Assembly: GCA_947034895.1 (NCBI GenBank)
Contig: OX344763.1
Location: 70,885,093-70,949,092, forward strand
DNA from: Rhytidiadelphus loreus
Lineage: Eukaryota > Streptophyta > Bryopsida > Hypnales > Hylocomiaceae
Reading direction: 5' to 3'
Length of the DNA: 64,000 nt
Below, piece after piece: positions 48,950-59,342 of this stretch. The notes below the pieces were generated by a model. It was not told the DNA's origin and made no database searches. It saw nothing but the letters and a program-made list of their open reading frames with translations. Position numbers and translations under genes: made by a program. Position 1 is the stretch's first letter, and every line of letters starts with the position of its first letter.

Positions 48950-50108
48950 CCTCGAAGCACGTCGCGTGGCCTATACCGAGGTCTTCACGGGATTTTTTGA
49001 AACTTTAAAGTAACTAATTTGTAATGATATAGAGTATTTTAGAATTCAATTGTGGTAAATCATTATTTAATTAGATTTGTTCGTCATTATGGAGAATGAC
49101 GAATAAATACTTTTGAGTGAAATTTGATTTTACAAGACGGGTGTTTGCTTTATCTATGTAGGGTCAAAAGATAAGTTTAACTTAACAATTAGAGTGCATT
49201 ACTAATAAAGTCCTAAGTGCCTTAAGCCTTTCCCTCTTGTATTTTTCCTATGAAAATTGAGCATGGACTTATAGTAATTGCCATTGAAGCAAGTACCCTA
49301 AACCCGAAAATCTAACCGTATGAATGTTTAATTAGCTTGTGTAGTTGTGTATTAGTATGCACGTTTCCTTTGAGTGCAAAATTGGATAAGAGTTGTGAGA
49401 TGATAACCAAGAAAATTTTCATTTTCTTTATTGATTGTATTGCTTATAAAAGAAAATTGGGATTGAAGGTGAAATGAAGAACTACAAATTATATTGGCAC
49501 TCTAAAATGTTCTCTTCCAAAACTTAATATCACTTGAATAGCTATTAAACTCATTACAGGTTGGGAATATTTTTAATTCTGGTGGCCTACGATTTCACTA
49601 CCACCTATTCATTGATACATAAATTTTTTTGCTCAGGCAAGGGTGTGCATTGAAGCATTTGACACTCAAGGAAACACTATCGTAAATATTTTTTTAGTTG
49701 GGGAGTTTCTCCAAATCCAACGTCCATTGGATTTTAAAGAGGGTTCCTTTCTCCATTTGTGTGGATGTGAAAGTAAAGATAAGGTAGAAGACTTTGAAAT
49801 GGAGCGGGCATTAATAATGGACTCTATAAGTGGCTTTGAAATGGACAATCTGTAGTTCATAAATTGACCTCCATAATCATTAAATGATTCGAGAAAAAAA
49901 AATTATGAATTGTAAGAGCCAATCCATTATCTTTACTTTCCCATTTATGTTTAGAAGTTGCAAGTGAACATTTTGCAGAAGACCTAGGGGCATAAATAGG
50001 GACCTATGACAGAAGTCCTTTGGAAATTTATAAGTAATTATAAAATACTTCCAAAAATATGAAACCACTTGTGTTAGATTCCTCTTTTATTTGTCTTTGC
50101 CTGAAAAA

Positions 50109-50400
50109 TCACCCGAAGTCGTCTAGGGACCCGCACCCGAAGTCGCCCAGGGACCCGCACCCGAAGTCGCCCAGGGACCCGCACCCGAAGTCGTCTAGGG
50201 ACCCGCACCCGAAGTCGCCCAGGGACCCGCACCCGAAGTCGCCCAGGGACCCGCACCCGAAGTCGCCCAGGGATCCGCACCCGCGGTCGCCTTGTGGACC
50301 CGTGGTCGCCTGGGTACCCGCAGTCGCCCTTGTTCAGTCGGGGGACCCGCACTCGCCCTACTTGGAGGACCCGCACTCGCCCTCCCGCGACCGCTAGTCC
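50109..50400. repeat. GCGAC-CGGGT motif array 8, upstream of the 50.7 kb gene
   Basis: Seven nearly identical 24-bp units (ACCCGAAGTCGCCCAGGG plus linker) are followed by more degenerate copies such as CCCGCGGTCGCC, CCCGTGGTCGCC, CCCGCAGTCGCC and CCCGCACTCGCC. It ends about 340 bp before the start codon of the rightward gene. Confidence 0.9.
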
Positions 50401-50738
50401 CAGTACAAATGGGGTGGGGTGGACTTGCGGTCGTCAGTCCCCCTGCTTCTGTGCAAAGGCTGTCATCCACCTTGAAGTGGCTGACTGCATGTGCGTGAGG
50501 TAGGGATTGGGGAATGAAGGAATTTCATTCTTCTCATTCCATGCATGTCTAAACCGCGGTGTTTCGTAAACTTGACCCTATCCGCTACGATCTTTGAACC
50601 TTGAACATCTACTTCTGCTTCGATATTTGTAAATGTGTCACACGTATGATTACTAGTTTCACTTAGTTAGAGTAAGTATTTTGGCATTGAGACTTTTATA
50701 TAGTATATATTGCTTAGTTATACATACGTTGTTAAAAC

Positions 50739-52232
50739 ATGGAGCGTACGACCTCGCCATCTCCTCCTACCATACCTACTCCATTGACTCCGCAAGAGAA
50801 AAGGGCGATGAAGGACAAGGGTCGAAAACGGTCAGGCAAGAAGCACAAGAAGCGCGTGGCCATATTACTTCATCCGAAGATTAAGGCTTTTAAGGGTTGG
50901 AGGGATGAACCAGAGCCTTGGAGTTACCGGACTGTTGCGAAGTATGTGGATTGGTGCCACATCAGCAAGTTATTTCCGTTGTGTCGTCACCCTTTGCACG
51001 TTCAAAACCAAAAGGTTAACCTTGCGTATGCTACGGACACAAGGTTCATGCGTAGATGCTGCGAAGTATGGACCCTTCTATATTTGGAGACCAAGGTGTA
51101 CAGAAACGATAATTTTAGTTTCTTTCTTGTACGAATGGTGTATGCCGAAGTTGTTTTGAAGAAGGTAGTCGATTGGACAACACTCCCAGAAATGCCTATT
51201 GCGGTCCGTCCGGACCAAAAAGAGTGGGAGGAAGCCTCCAACTTGTGGGCAAAGTATCCTCTTGATATAAGCAAGATGATGACACCGATTAAGCGTGGAG
51301 CATCATTTGTTGCTGATGAAGAAGTAGTTTGGTCTTCCACTTCTTCCTCGGACGAGCACACCCATGAGTACAACGGATATTCCTTCTCTAGCGATGATGA
51401 AGATGTTTTTGTCACCGAGTCCAAGAAGTCTTTGGATGTGGGCCTTCAGAAGAAGAAAGATCGTGGAAAAGAGCCCATTACCTCAACCAGCCATGAAGAA
51501 GTCTTGGAAAAAGTTGACCCCATGGAAGTGGAGGACTTTTCCACAGAGGAGTGTGCGATGCTAGAAGGTGATAGTGATTCATCAGACAATGAGGAGACCT
51601 TGATTGCCAAAATCGAGAGTGCACGTTTATCATTGAGTACAAAGAGTGAGGAACTGAAGAATTTGAAGGAACGCGAAGTGTCTTCTCCCACTGAAGCTTA
51701 TTTGAAGCAACAATTGAGGTCTCTCAACCAAATACTCAAAGAGAGAGATGACGATTTTGTTGCTTTTAAGAAGAATGGAGACCAGTATTTAACTAAACAG
51801 AGCACCGGGAAATTGTCGCAAGCTGACCATTGTTTATTGTGGGAATCAAAATTAGAAACCCTACAACGTAGACGTAGGAAAGCACAGAATGAGCGGCGAG
51901 CACTGCGTGTTCAAATTACCGAAGAAGAAAAGAAATATTACGAAGCGGCCAAAAAACATGTCAAGGAGGTGGACGTTTTGGCAACGGCCTCGACATACGG
52001 TAATCTACCAGAGGAGTTAGAAATGCTTCGGAATTTGGTGAAGTTCCATGAGACTAGAGTACAAGTGTTGGAAGACGAGTTTGTGGATGTGAGAGCCGAA
52101 AGCGAGTATTATACGCAGTGGATGAAGTGGATGAAGGATACAACGGGAAAGAGAGGTGAAGAATACGAGAAAGTGGGTCCTCCTCCTAATATGAGTGACT
52201 TCCTAAACCAAAAAGAGTTTTTTAGAAAGTAG
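50739..52232 (+). CDS. Member 2 of the WCHI-KLFP family, coiled-coil protein, intact
   Basis: A clean frame of 497 codons from an ATG followed by a Ser/Pro/Thr-rich leader. A basic stretch (KGRKRSGKKHKKR, 27-39) may be a nuclear signal. The family core spans about 38-150: VAILLHPKIKAFKGW, YVDWCHISKLFPLCRH (69-84), V-N-L, F-M-R-R-C-C-E-V, VYAEVVLKKVVDWTTL. An acidic Ser-rich linker (SSTSSSDE, FSSDDEDVF) follows, then a Glu/Lys/Arg/Leu-rich region from about 270 to 480 likely to be coiled coil. Stops at TAG. No introns. The His/Cys-containing core (W-C-H-I and R-H-x-x-H) could bind metal or nucleic acid; this is speculation. It is the only member without an internal stop. Confidence 0.7.
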   Translation: MERTTSPSPPTIPTPLTPQEKRAMKDKGRKRSGKKHKKRVAILLHPKIKAFKGWRDEPEPWSYRTVAKYVDWCHISKLFPLCRHPLHVQNQKVNLAYATDTRFMRRCCEVWTLLYLETKVYRNDNFSFFLVRMVYAEVVLKKVVDWTTLPEMPIAVRPDQKEWEEASNLWAKYPLDISKMMTPIKRGASFVADEEVVWSSTSSSDEHTHEYNGYSFSSDDEDVFVTESKKSLDVGLQKKKDRGKEPITSTSHEEVLEKVDPMEVEDFSTEECAMLEGDSDSSDNEETLIAKIESARLSLSTKSEELKNLKEREVSSPTEAYLKQQLRSLNQILKERDDDFVAFKKNGDQYLTKQSTGKLSQADHCLLWESKLETLQRRRRKAQNERRALRVQITEEEKKYYEAAKKHVKEVDVLATASTYGNLPEELEMLRNLVKFHETRVQVLEDEFVDVRAESEYYTQWMKWMKDTTGKRGEEYEKVGPPPNMSDFLNQKEFFRK

Positions 52233-54194
52233 TGTACCGCATTTTGGTGAACAATATTGTAAATTTGTAAGTAAGATCCAATTTTGGATATTGCGGCTCT
52301 CTCGTGATTTAGTAAAGAATATGCTACAATTTTTTTGGCATTCAAAGTTCACATGGTTTTTTAATAATTATTGTACACTTTGTAATGTGTATTGCAGATT
52401 TCTGAAGTTAGTGTATTCGTGAAATATTTAGTCACAGCTTTTGAAACCAATGTAGTACAAGAACAGAAGACCTAATGTTGCTCAAATCAGTTTTGTTATG
52501 TCATTTTATTCTGGATTTGTACTAGAAATGTTTATCTTGATATTTATTGGGTGAAAACATAGCCCTAAAGACCTAACCCTCTACAGTTAAAATAACCAAT
52601 TGCTTCATTTTCTAGCTAATTTCCATCGCTACTTACATAGCTTGGTGAATTTTCAAATGATTCCAATAGGTTTTTTCCATTTTCAGTGTTTTTCTAAACC
52701 CATAAAGTCCGAAGGCCATTTTTAGGTGAAGAAAAAATCAAAACTGTCATTTCTATAATTCTATTGTGTTTGTCCAAAGAAAAAAATAAACTTTTGTGGA
52801 ACTGAAGCTAAGGATCTTGAACTTCACTTGTTTAAGATTTTGTGGTTAAAATTGTACGATGTTTGACTGTACAGATTTAGAGATATGAGCATTCAAAGTT
52901 GAAGAACAATTTTTTTGCAACATTGGACTACACTTTCAGACGACTTTGATTGCTATTTCTTCCAAAAATGTGCACTATGGAATTTGAATTTAAAATTTAT
53001 TGTGTTGAAGAATTGAGTTGGGAGTGTAGGAAAAAAAAATTCAAAAAATAATAACTTCCTTTTCATACTTCAAAAAATTGTCAAGTAGAAGTAGATCCAA
53101 GGTTAAAAGAAAAACTAAATTGATAATAGCTCTTACATGGGATTGGAACACAATAATCCGTTAGTCCCAACGGTGAGATTGTTGTAGGAAGCAAACTTCT
53201 CCTTTAAAATAAACTAATTAGAGAAAATTTGAAAATTGCATTTTCAAATGAATTCTATAAGTTATTTTTTGAAATATTTGTTTACATTGCCTTAAAAAGA
53301 ACAGGGTTCTTAACTTGCACATCACTAATGAAAATGGAATGAATCAAATCTTTTTATGTAGACAAAAACATAATGTTAGCAAAAACATGAACAAAATTAA
53401 ATCTATTTTGGATTTTTGCAATGTTTTTTGTACTGCCTGCCGAGTTTAGTTCTAGGTATTTTGTGGCGTAACTTTTGCTTCCGGACACCAATTGAAATAA
53501 AAATTATATTCCCTCAAAGCTTATCAGATTTTATCTTTTCACAAAAAATTTCAAAAAATTAGGGTACAATTTCAAGCCATAGAAACTTGCCCAAATTCCA
53601 AATTGTCTCTAGAGGGGACAATGGGACTTAAGGGGTTCATCATGTTCACTTTTTCTGTTTATGGAACTAAAATGATAACAATTACAATCTTCCATGATAT
53701 GAATTGAGATAATGAGATTGCTTACAATGATATACAATTTTGAATTCTAAGTAATAAAATTTAAAGTTTACAGTTGAATTAATTTTAGAAGCTTAAATGT
53801 CAATGCAAATGACAATGTCAAAGTGAACTTCAACTTTAATAGCTCTTTGATAATAAGCTTCATACAATCAGTTGTACCACATATTTGATTTTGTTCGAAC
53901 ATAGTGAAGTCTTTGGAGTAGAAAATAATGTAGAATATGTTTCAAAAATGAAGGCACTGTAATATTCTCGGTAATATTGCAATACAAATGTGTAGCATAC
54001 AATCATAGAAGGCTCGAAGTTGGCCTATATGGAATAAAACAAAAAGACTGAGAGCTATACGCTTCTACCATATATAATACGCTTCTATATACTAGGGGTT
54101 TGACATTATATATCCTTGGACGTAAACCAAGTAACCAAAGGAGAAATGAAGTCCATCATTAAATTCTTAGACGTCAAATCCATTTGGATTGTTT
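52233..54194. other. Intergenic DNA between two converging genes
   Basis: AT-rich; no coding signal. 53560-53642 is the inverted partner of 36441-36525, and less similar matches extend leftwards to about 53.3 kb. It probably contains the 3' untranslated regions of both neighbours. Confidence 0.5.
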
Positions 54195-56675
54195 TTACTT
54201 CTTAGAAGAACTTGCTTCACCATGTGAAGGTTGAAGTGCCTCTTGAAGGACTATCTTCTTCTTTGCACGAGTTCGTGAAGTTGGCCCTTCCGCATTCAAA
54301 ATGAATTCCAGGACGTTGGAATCTTGGAGAGCTTGTAGGGTCCTTGTGGTTTGTGGAGAATGTGCTTCCAAAAGATAGTCCAATGCTTAACTTTGGTAAT
54401 AAGGTCCATACGTAGAGTCCATGCAAGCCATGTTAGTCATGTCTTCAAGAGAGGCAAATTGATTGCGATCGGGTCCCCTTTTACCTTCATTATCCCAACG
54501 GTGTCCTTCTGGATGAGGACCCCATTTGAATTCTCCCGAGCTCTTCTCGAAGTATCCACCAAGGCATTGGTAGAAGAATGCCCTTCTCCCTTCATTGTGT
54601 GGACCTTTTCCCATCAACTTCGGTGCCACTTTGACAATCTCCGCCGGGTCAGTTTCCCAATTCAATTGAGAGCTACTAGGTGCCTTTTCATCATCATGTA
54701 GCCCTTGACGCCAGCTCCAAACGAGGTCACGACCCCACAGTGTCGTATTAGTCGTCGTTTCAACGCTATGTTCCCAAGAAGGTGGCATGTACGTCATCAA
54801 GTTGAACATGGCATACAAGCGATCATGGAATGGTGCTGAACAAAGTACACAACGTCGTCTAATGAGGCATCCCATAAGGAGGCATTGAGGATGGTACACA
54901 TGTGCACATGACCCGAGAGCCCAACCACCTTCAGGGCCAAATTGCTCTTGACAAATGGGGCATTTTGTATGGTCGAGTACGAAAGCTGCAGGTTGTGGCC
55001 ATAGTAGCTTTTGGTCCTTCACCTCCATGTGACTAGACATTTGCTTTGCATGGTCCCAGCCCTGTTGTGCCCAATCTATAATATTTGTGTCTGCCAACAT
55101 CGGCATGTTTTCAGGAAACATGTCATCTAAGAGTGCCCAGGATGTGAGTCCATTCTCACGTTTAGGTAAAGCTGCAACAAAATTCTTTGAAACCTTATCT
55201 AATTCCTTAGCTATTTGCTGTGATCTGTCCACGGAGAGAATGCACGCCACCTTCCAATGGTAGTACGTGGCAACCAATTGATCCAACCGTTGTTGAAGCT
55301 TTTCGTTCTGCTTTTCAAGGTCTCTTTCTTTGTCACTCTGCCTTGATTGTTGAACTGTTGGAAATGAGAGTGAATCTTGGGTCCCATGAATATCGTTTGT
55401 GTCAGTGGTCGTGTCTCCGCCAATCGTAGTGAGGAACGCACTTCGATTATTTTGCAAAACCTTAGCACGCTTGGAAGGTGGTGGATGGCAAGGAACATCG
55501 TCGGTAAGGTCCCCCACAACTTTGTCTAGATGATGTGGATCATGGTCAACAAAAGCCTCATCCATATCTGACAAAGTGAAAGCGCCAGCCTGATTTTCTC
55601 GCAGGGCTTGAAGCTCGGTAGATTGTCGTGCAATGAGAGCATCTTTCAGTTGGCACTGTCCTTGCAATTTCTTCAAGTTACTTTCCAATGAAGCAATCTT
55701 GTTGTCTTTGATCTGTATGATGTTTTGAGCCTTTGCTAGGGTCAGAGTGTTGTGACCTACATCCACTCGGGATTGAAGAGTTGGTGCACCAACAATTGTT
55801 TCACTGGGCCCTTCATCGTTGCAACTGAATTCGAAGACATCACTTGGATTCTGTGCAGGCAATGGTGGATTTGAAGCTGATGGAGAAGCCCCTTGTGGTC
55901 CAATTCGTGTAGTGGAACGTCGCACTCTTGACGATTGTCCCGATTTACGTCCCCGTGATGTTCCGACGCCGTGGATAATTTCATTCTGATTTGGGGGGAG
56001 GCCGATAGGTAGTTCCGTGGCTCGTTCTACCCGAAGCACCCGCGTACCATCTGAATTGTCATCCTCTTCTGATGACTCTGTGTCAATTTCAACCTGGGCC
56101 TGATTCCTAGGAACATTTCGAAAAGGACCCAATCCACCCTCTAGAAAAAGGAGAATTCCTTTTGGTATGCACCCGTCCTCTGGACAGGTTACGTGAGGAC
56201 TAGATTTGATCGTGCTCCAATCGACTTCTTTCTTCAATGCCACTTCAGCATAGGCTCCTTTGACAAGGAAAAGACGGGCCTCATTCCTTTCTACAGAGGC
56301 CGTATTGTAGAGAGCTTGCCACAATTCAATGCACCTGTTCACGAATATTTCATTCTCACAGAACTTCAAGTTCGCCTTGTTGGTGTGTCGATGATGATGA
56401 TGACGCCATGCTGGAAAGAACTTGCTGATGTGGCACCACTCAATGTAATCTTCGCAAGTTTGTATTGACCATGGCTCAGGCTCCTCGTTCCACCCCTTGA
56501 AAGCAATGTGGTCAGCACTATTCAACACATGCAATCGCTTTCGGTGACAAGTACCCCTACGCTTCCGTTCCTTGTCTTTTTGAATCTTTCGCAATCCCAA
56601 ACCACGACGTGGACGTGGAGCCGGTGGAGGGGCTTCAGCAAGAAATTCTCCAGTGGTATTGTCTCCACTAGCCAT
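54195..56675 (-). CDS. Member 3 of the WCHI-KLFP family with RING-H2 finger
   Basis: The likely start is the ATG at 56675 (MASGDNTTGEF); the frame is open further upstream but through array-derived sequence. The family core contains IAFKGWNEEPEPW, YIEWCHISKFFPAWRH, N-L-K-F, F-V-N-R-C-I-E-L, AYAEVALKKEVDWSTI. Ser-rich linkers and a short coiled coil follow. A RING-H2 finger then reads CPIC, 14 residues, C-A-H-V-Y-H-P-Q-C, 10 residues, C-V-L-C, with all eight ligands present; such fingers usually act as E3 ubiquitin ligases. The frame reaches TAA at 54387-54389, but the same frame continues 64 codons of coding-like sequence (LDYLLEAHSPQTTRTLQA) to TAA at 54195, so the real C terminus is uncertain. 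No introns. Array 9 lies about 200 bp upstream. Confidence 0.72.
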
Positions 56676-56875
56676 GGTGGGTTGTTGAAATGAAGGTCCT
56701 AAAAAATGTAGAGGGATTGTTGAAATCAAACCACTAGAAAAAGAACCTTGGATGAAAGTAGTCAAATAGTAAATTTTCAACACCAAATGCTTATGCATGT
56801 AGCCAGAAAGGGATACAAGCCAAGAAGCCTTAGTGATGAACATGGGAGAATGAAGATTCAACGACTTCATATATA

Positions 56876-57300
56876 GGCGAACTCGGGTGTGGATGCAAAA
56901 TGGGCGCGTGCGGGTCACGTAGGCGACCAGCGGTCCTGGAGGGGCGACCAGCGGTCCTGGGGGGGCGACTGTGGGTCCTGGGGGGGGGCGACTGCGGATC
57001 CTCGAGGGGCGACCGCGGGTCCTGGGGGGCGACCGTAGGTCCTGGGGGGGCGCGTGCAAGTGACGAAGGGCGAGTGCGGGTCTTGGATGAGGGCAAGTGC
57101 GCCGACGGGTGCGGGTATCGGCGACCGTGACCTAGTACCTGTGTTCGCCTAAGACCTGTAGTCGCCCCATACCCGCAGTCGCCTCACACCCGAAGTCGCC
57201 CCACCCGAAGTCGCCCTCACCCGAGGTCGCCCCACCCGAAGTCGCCCCCTACCCGAAATCGCCCCCTACCCGAAGTCGCCCTCACCCGAGGTCGCCCAAC
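56876..57300. repeat. GCGAC-CGGGT motif array 9, between divergent genes
   Basis: Some 18-20 copies. The left half reads GGGCGACCAGCGGTCCTGG, GGGCGACTGTGGGT, GGGCGACCGCGGGT and GGGCGCGTGC; the right half is inverted (CCCGAAGTCGCC, CCCGAGGTCGCC). The orientation change near 57130 splits the array so that one half faces each divergent gene, as expected for a shared promoter region; that role is inference. Confidence 0.85.
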
Positions 57301-57470
57301 ATTTGCCACGCGGCTGCCACATGGCAGCCAGGTAAGCCTAGGTAAATGGGGGGTAAATTCCAGAAAAGTCAAAGGGTAAAGTTGACTCTATTAGACGGAC
57401 GGGCCCCTCTACTAGACGTCTTCGACGTCGAGTTTGTCGAGTTGTCGAGTTGTCCGGGTAGACAACCCTG
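57301..57470. promoter_or_regulatory. GTCGAG repeats and GGTAAA motifs next to array 9
   Basis: After a GCCACGCGGCTGCCACATGGC segment there are two GGTAAAT(T) words near 57340-57360 and then TCGAGTTTGTCGAGTTGTCG (57428-57455). The set mirrors, in inverted order, the sequence left of array 1 at 31.66-31.76 kb. Confidence 0.5.
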
Positions 57471-57512
57471 GAGAAGAAGTGGTACACCGAGAATGTGGAG
57501 TCGGAAGATTCT

Positions 57513-58778
57513 ATGTCGGAGGACGAGCGTGATGAAGATGGTGAAGATGGTGATCCTCTATTCGATGACGAAGATGCTATGAACGATGACATCACCAATT
57601 TGGATGATGAGCCGCTCTGGAGCCCAAATCGGAACAATGAAGACGGGGATACAAATGCGGAAGACATTTACAATTTTCCATTAGATGAGGACAATTGTGA
57701 ATATGATGAAGGTGGCCCTTCTATAGCTAAATTTGTAGATGGAACCGGGTTGTTGACTAGCGAAAAGATTCTAGCCAATACGGAGGACACTCATGCGCAA
57801 ATAGTGGAGGAAAATGAGGCAATGTTTGTCAATGATTGCATCCCCCAAACAGATGAAGTGATTCCAATTCTCGAGAGTCTACCCATGACAATGGCACTTG
57901 TAGAAGAAAATCCCGAAGTCAATAACATGGGAGAGTGTGGGGTGAAGTCTGACATGAATGTGGATAATACAAGTGTTGAATGTGTGGAAATACCATCGAA
58001 TGTAGATGTACGTGTGACGGAGTTTGGTCGCCCAATGCTAGTTCACAACGTCGAAGCCCAGAAGCAGATTGTGCAAGATCTCCAATTACGACCACGTAGC
58101 GATCGTCCATCAGCACTACATACAAGAGGTAGTACAACTTTGAATGGTCCCGGAGGCTCAAGATTTGGAAAATAAGTTAAACAACATTTGACCAGTCCGA
58201 CCGGAATGCACCTTCGTGTCAATCCAGATCCATTCAATTCATCATGGAGCGATGATGAGAAGGACGAGACATTGGCATTAATGTTTGGTCAACGTTCTAG
58301 CCAAACAAAACGTGATTCATTCAAATCGTCTGATGGAACATTGCAGCAGATGATTGGAGCAAAGATACCCAATCAAGGAGGATCGCAAGTAAGACCACCA
58401 ATGGTGAAAGAGTCCCACAAAGCTCAAAATAAAAGATTAATGGAGGCTTTTGCAATTTCCCCATCAAAGAGACAAAGTCTTGGTAAAACCCCTCTTGATG
58501 TATGTCAACCAATTTCTGCGAGGAAATTAAAACCGATTCATGGCCTTAAAGAAAGTATAGGAAAGTCTATACTAAGAGCCAAACAAGAACAGAGGAAGGG
58601 CCGACCAACGAGGTCAGTTGCATCCAAGCAAATACAAGGAGGGGCAATTGTACAATCTTTATCAAAGGATATGGAAAAGTCAGACAACGATGAAGATGAA
58701 GATTCGGGATGGAATACTAGAGGTCATAGTAGCGGGGCAGAGGTGAAAGGAGATAGTGATTACCAGCCTTCGGGATGA
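57513..58778 (+). pseudogene. Unknown acidic/basic protein, paralogue 1, one in-frame TAA
   Basis: A frame of 422 codons from ATG 57513 is broken only by TAA at 58173-58175 (G-K-stop-V-K-Q-H-L). The N-terminal third is very acidic (MSEDERDEDGEDGDPLFDDE), the middle has NVDNTSVECVEIPSNVDV and KQIVQDLQL, and the C-terminal part is basic with FAISPSKRQSLGKTPLDV, KLKPIHGLKESIGKSILRAK and a final SGAEVKGDSDY. No domain is recognised; an acidic plus basic layout would suit a nuclear or chromatin-associated protein, which is only a guess. The frame upstream of 57513 is open to a TAG near 57457, so an upstream exon is possible. A paralogue lies at 59360-60247. Confidence 0.5.
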
Positions 58779-59039
58779 AAGGGATGTATAATTCATTATT
58801 CAAGTGTTCATGATGAATTGTTACATGGAAGCATGTAACGGCAATTTATTATTTGAACCTATCATTGTAATGCACATGAACTTAATGATGTTCAAAATAT
58901 CATCAAGGTTTTTTGGTTTTTCAATAGTCAAGCACTATTGACTGAAATTACATTGTGTGCATCATTTTCTGGATCAAGTATTACCTACAAAAATGTAATA
59001 GTATAATGCATCAAATTTGGCTTCATGTACTGTTGTTTT

Positions 59040-59342
59040 ATGGATGTCCGCCCGTCCGTGCCGTCCGTCGTCCGCGCCTTCTGTCCGCCGTCCGTGCGGA
59101 CACGTCCATCGTTCGCGCCTTCCGTCCGCCGTCCGCATCCGCCGTCCGCACCTTCCGTCCGCCATCCGCTCGTCTGCCCGTCGATCCGTCCGCCGATCGC
59201 GCCGACCGCCCGTCCGCGTCGTCCGAACGGCCGACGGATGCCGTCCACATTGTCCGCGCGTCCCGAAAATGTGGACGTCCGGACGTCCGAACGTCCGAAA
59301 AATGGACGTGATTTTGCCCCGGACGTTGAAATTCGTCAACCC
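59040..59342. repeat. GTCCG-rich cassette 1
   Basis: About 30 GTCCG/CGGAC words in 300 bp, sharply GC-rich against AT-rich DNA on the left. It ends ...GGACGTTGAAATTCGTCAACCCT (last part 59317-59342), almost the same as the end of cassette 2. Open frames over it are low-complexity artefacts. Confidence 0.75.

Larger units (their letters stand above)
48130..50100 (+). repeat. Long repeat copy D (inverse of copy A)
   Basis: Runs from the TTTAGGATGGTTTATG-like inverse block through array 7, SINE-like segment (48683-48846), hairpin, GTCATTATGGAGAATGACGAA and on to the TAGGGACCTATGACA block near 50010. This matches copy A block for block in reverse. Confidence 0.75.

Noticed and set aside
50109..50400. 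CRISPR-like appearance of the 24-bp repeat array
   Set aside because: Repeats are contiguous with degenerate linkers, no unique spacers of constant length, and the DNA is clearly eukaryotic.
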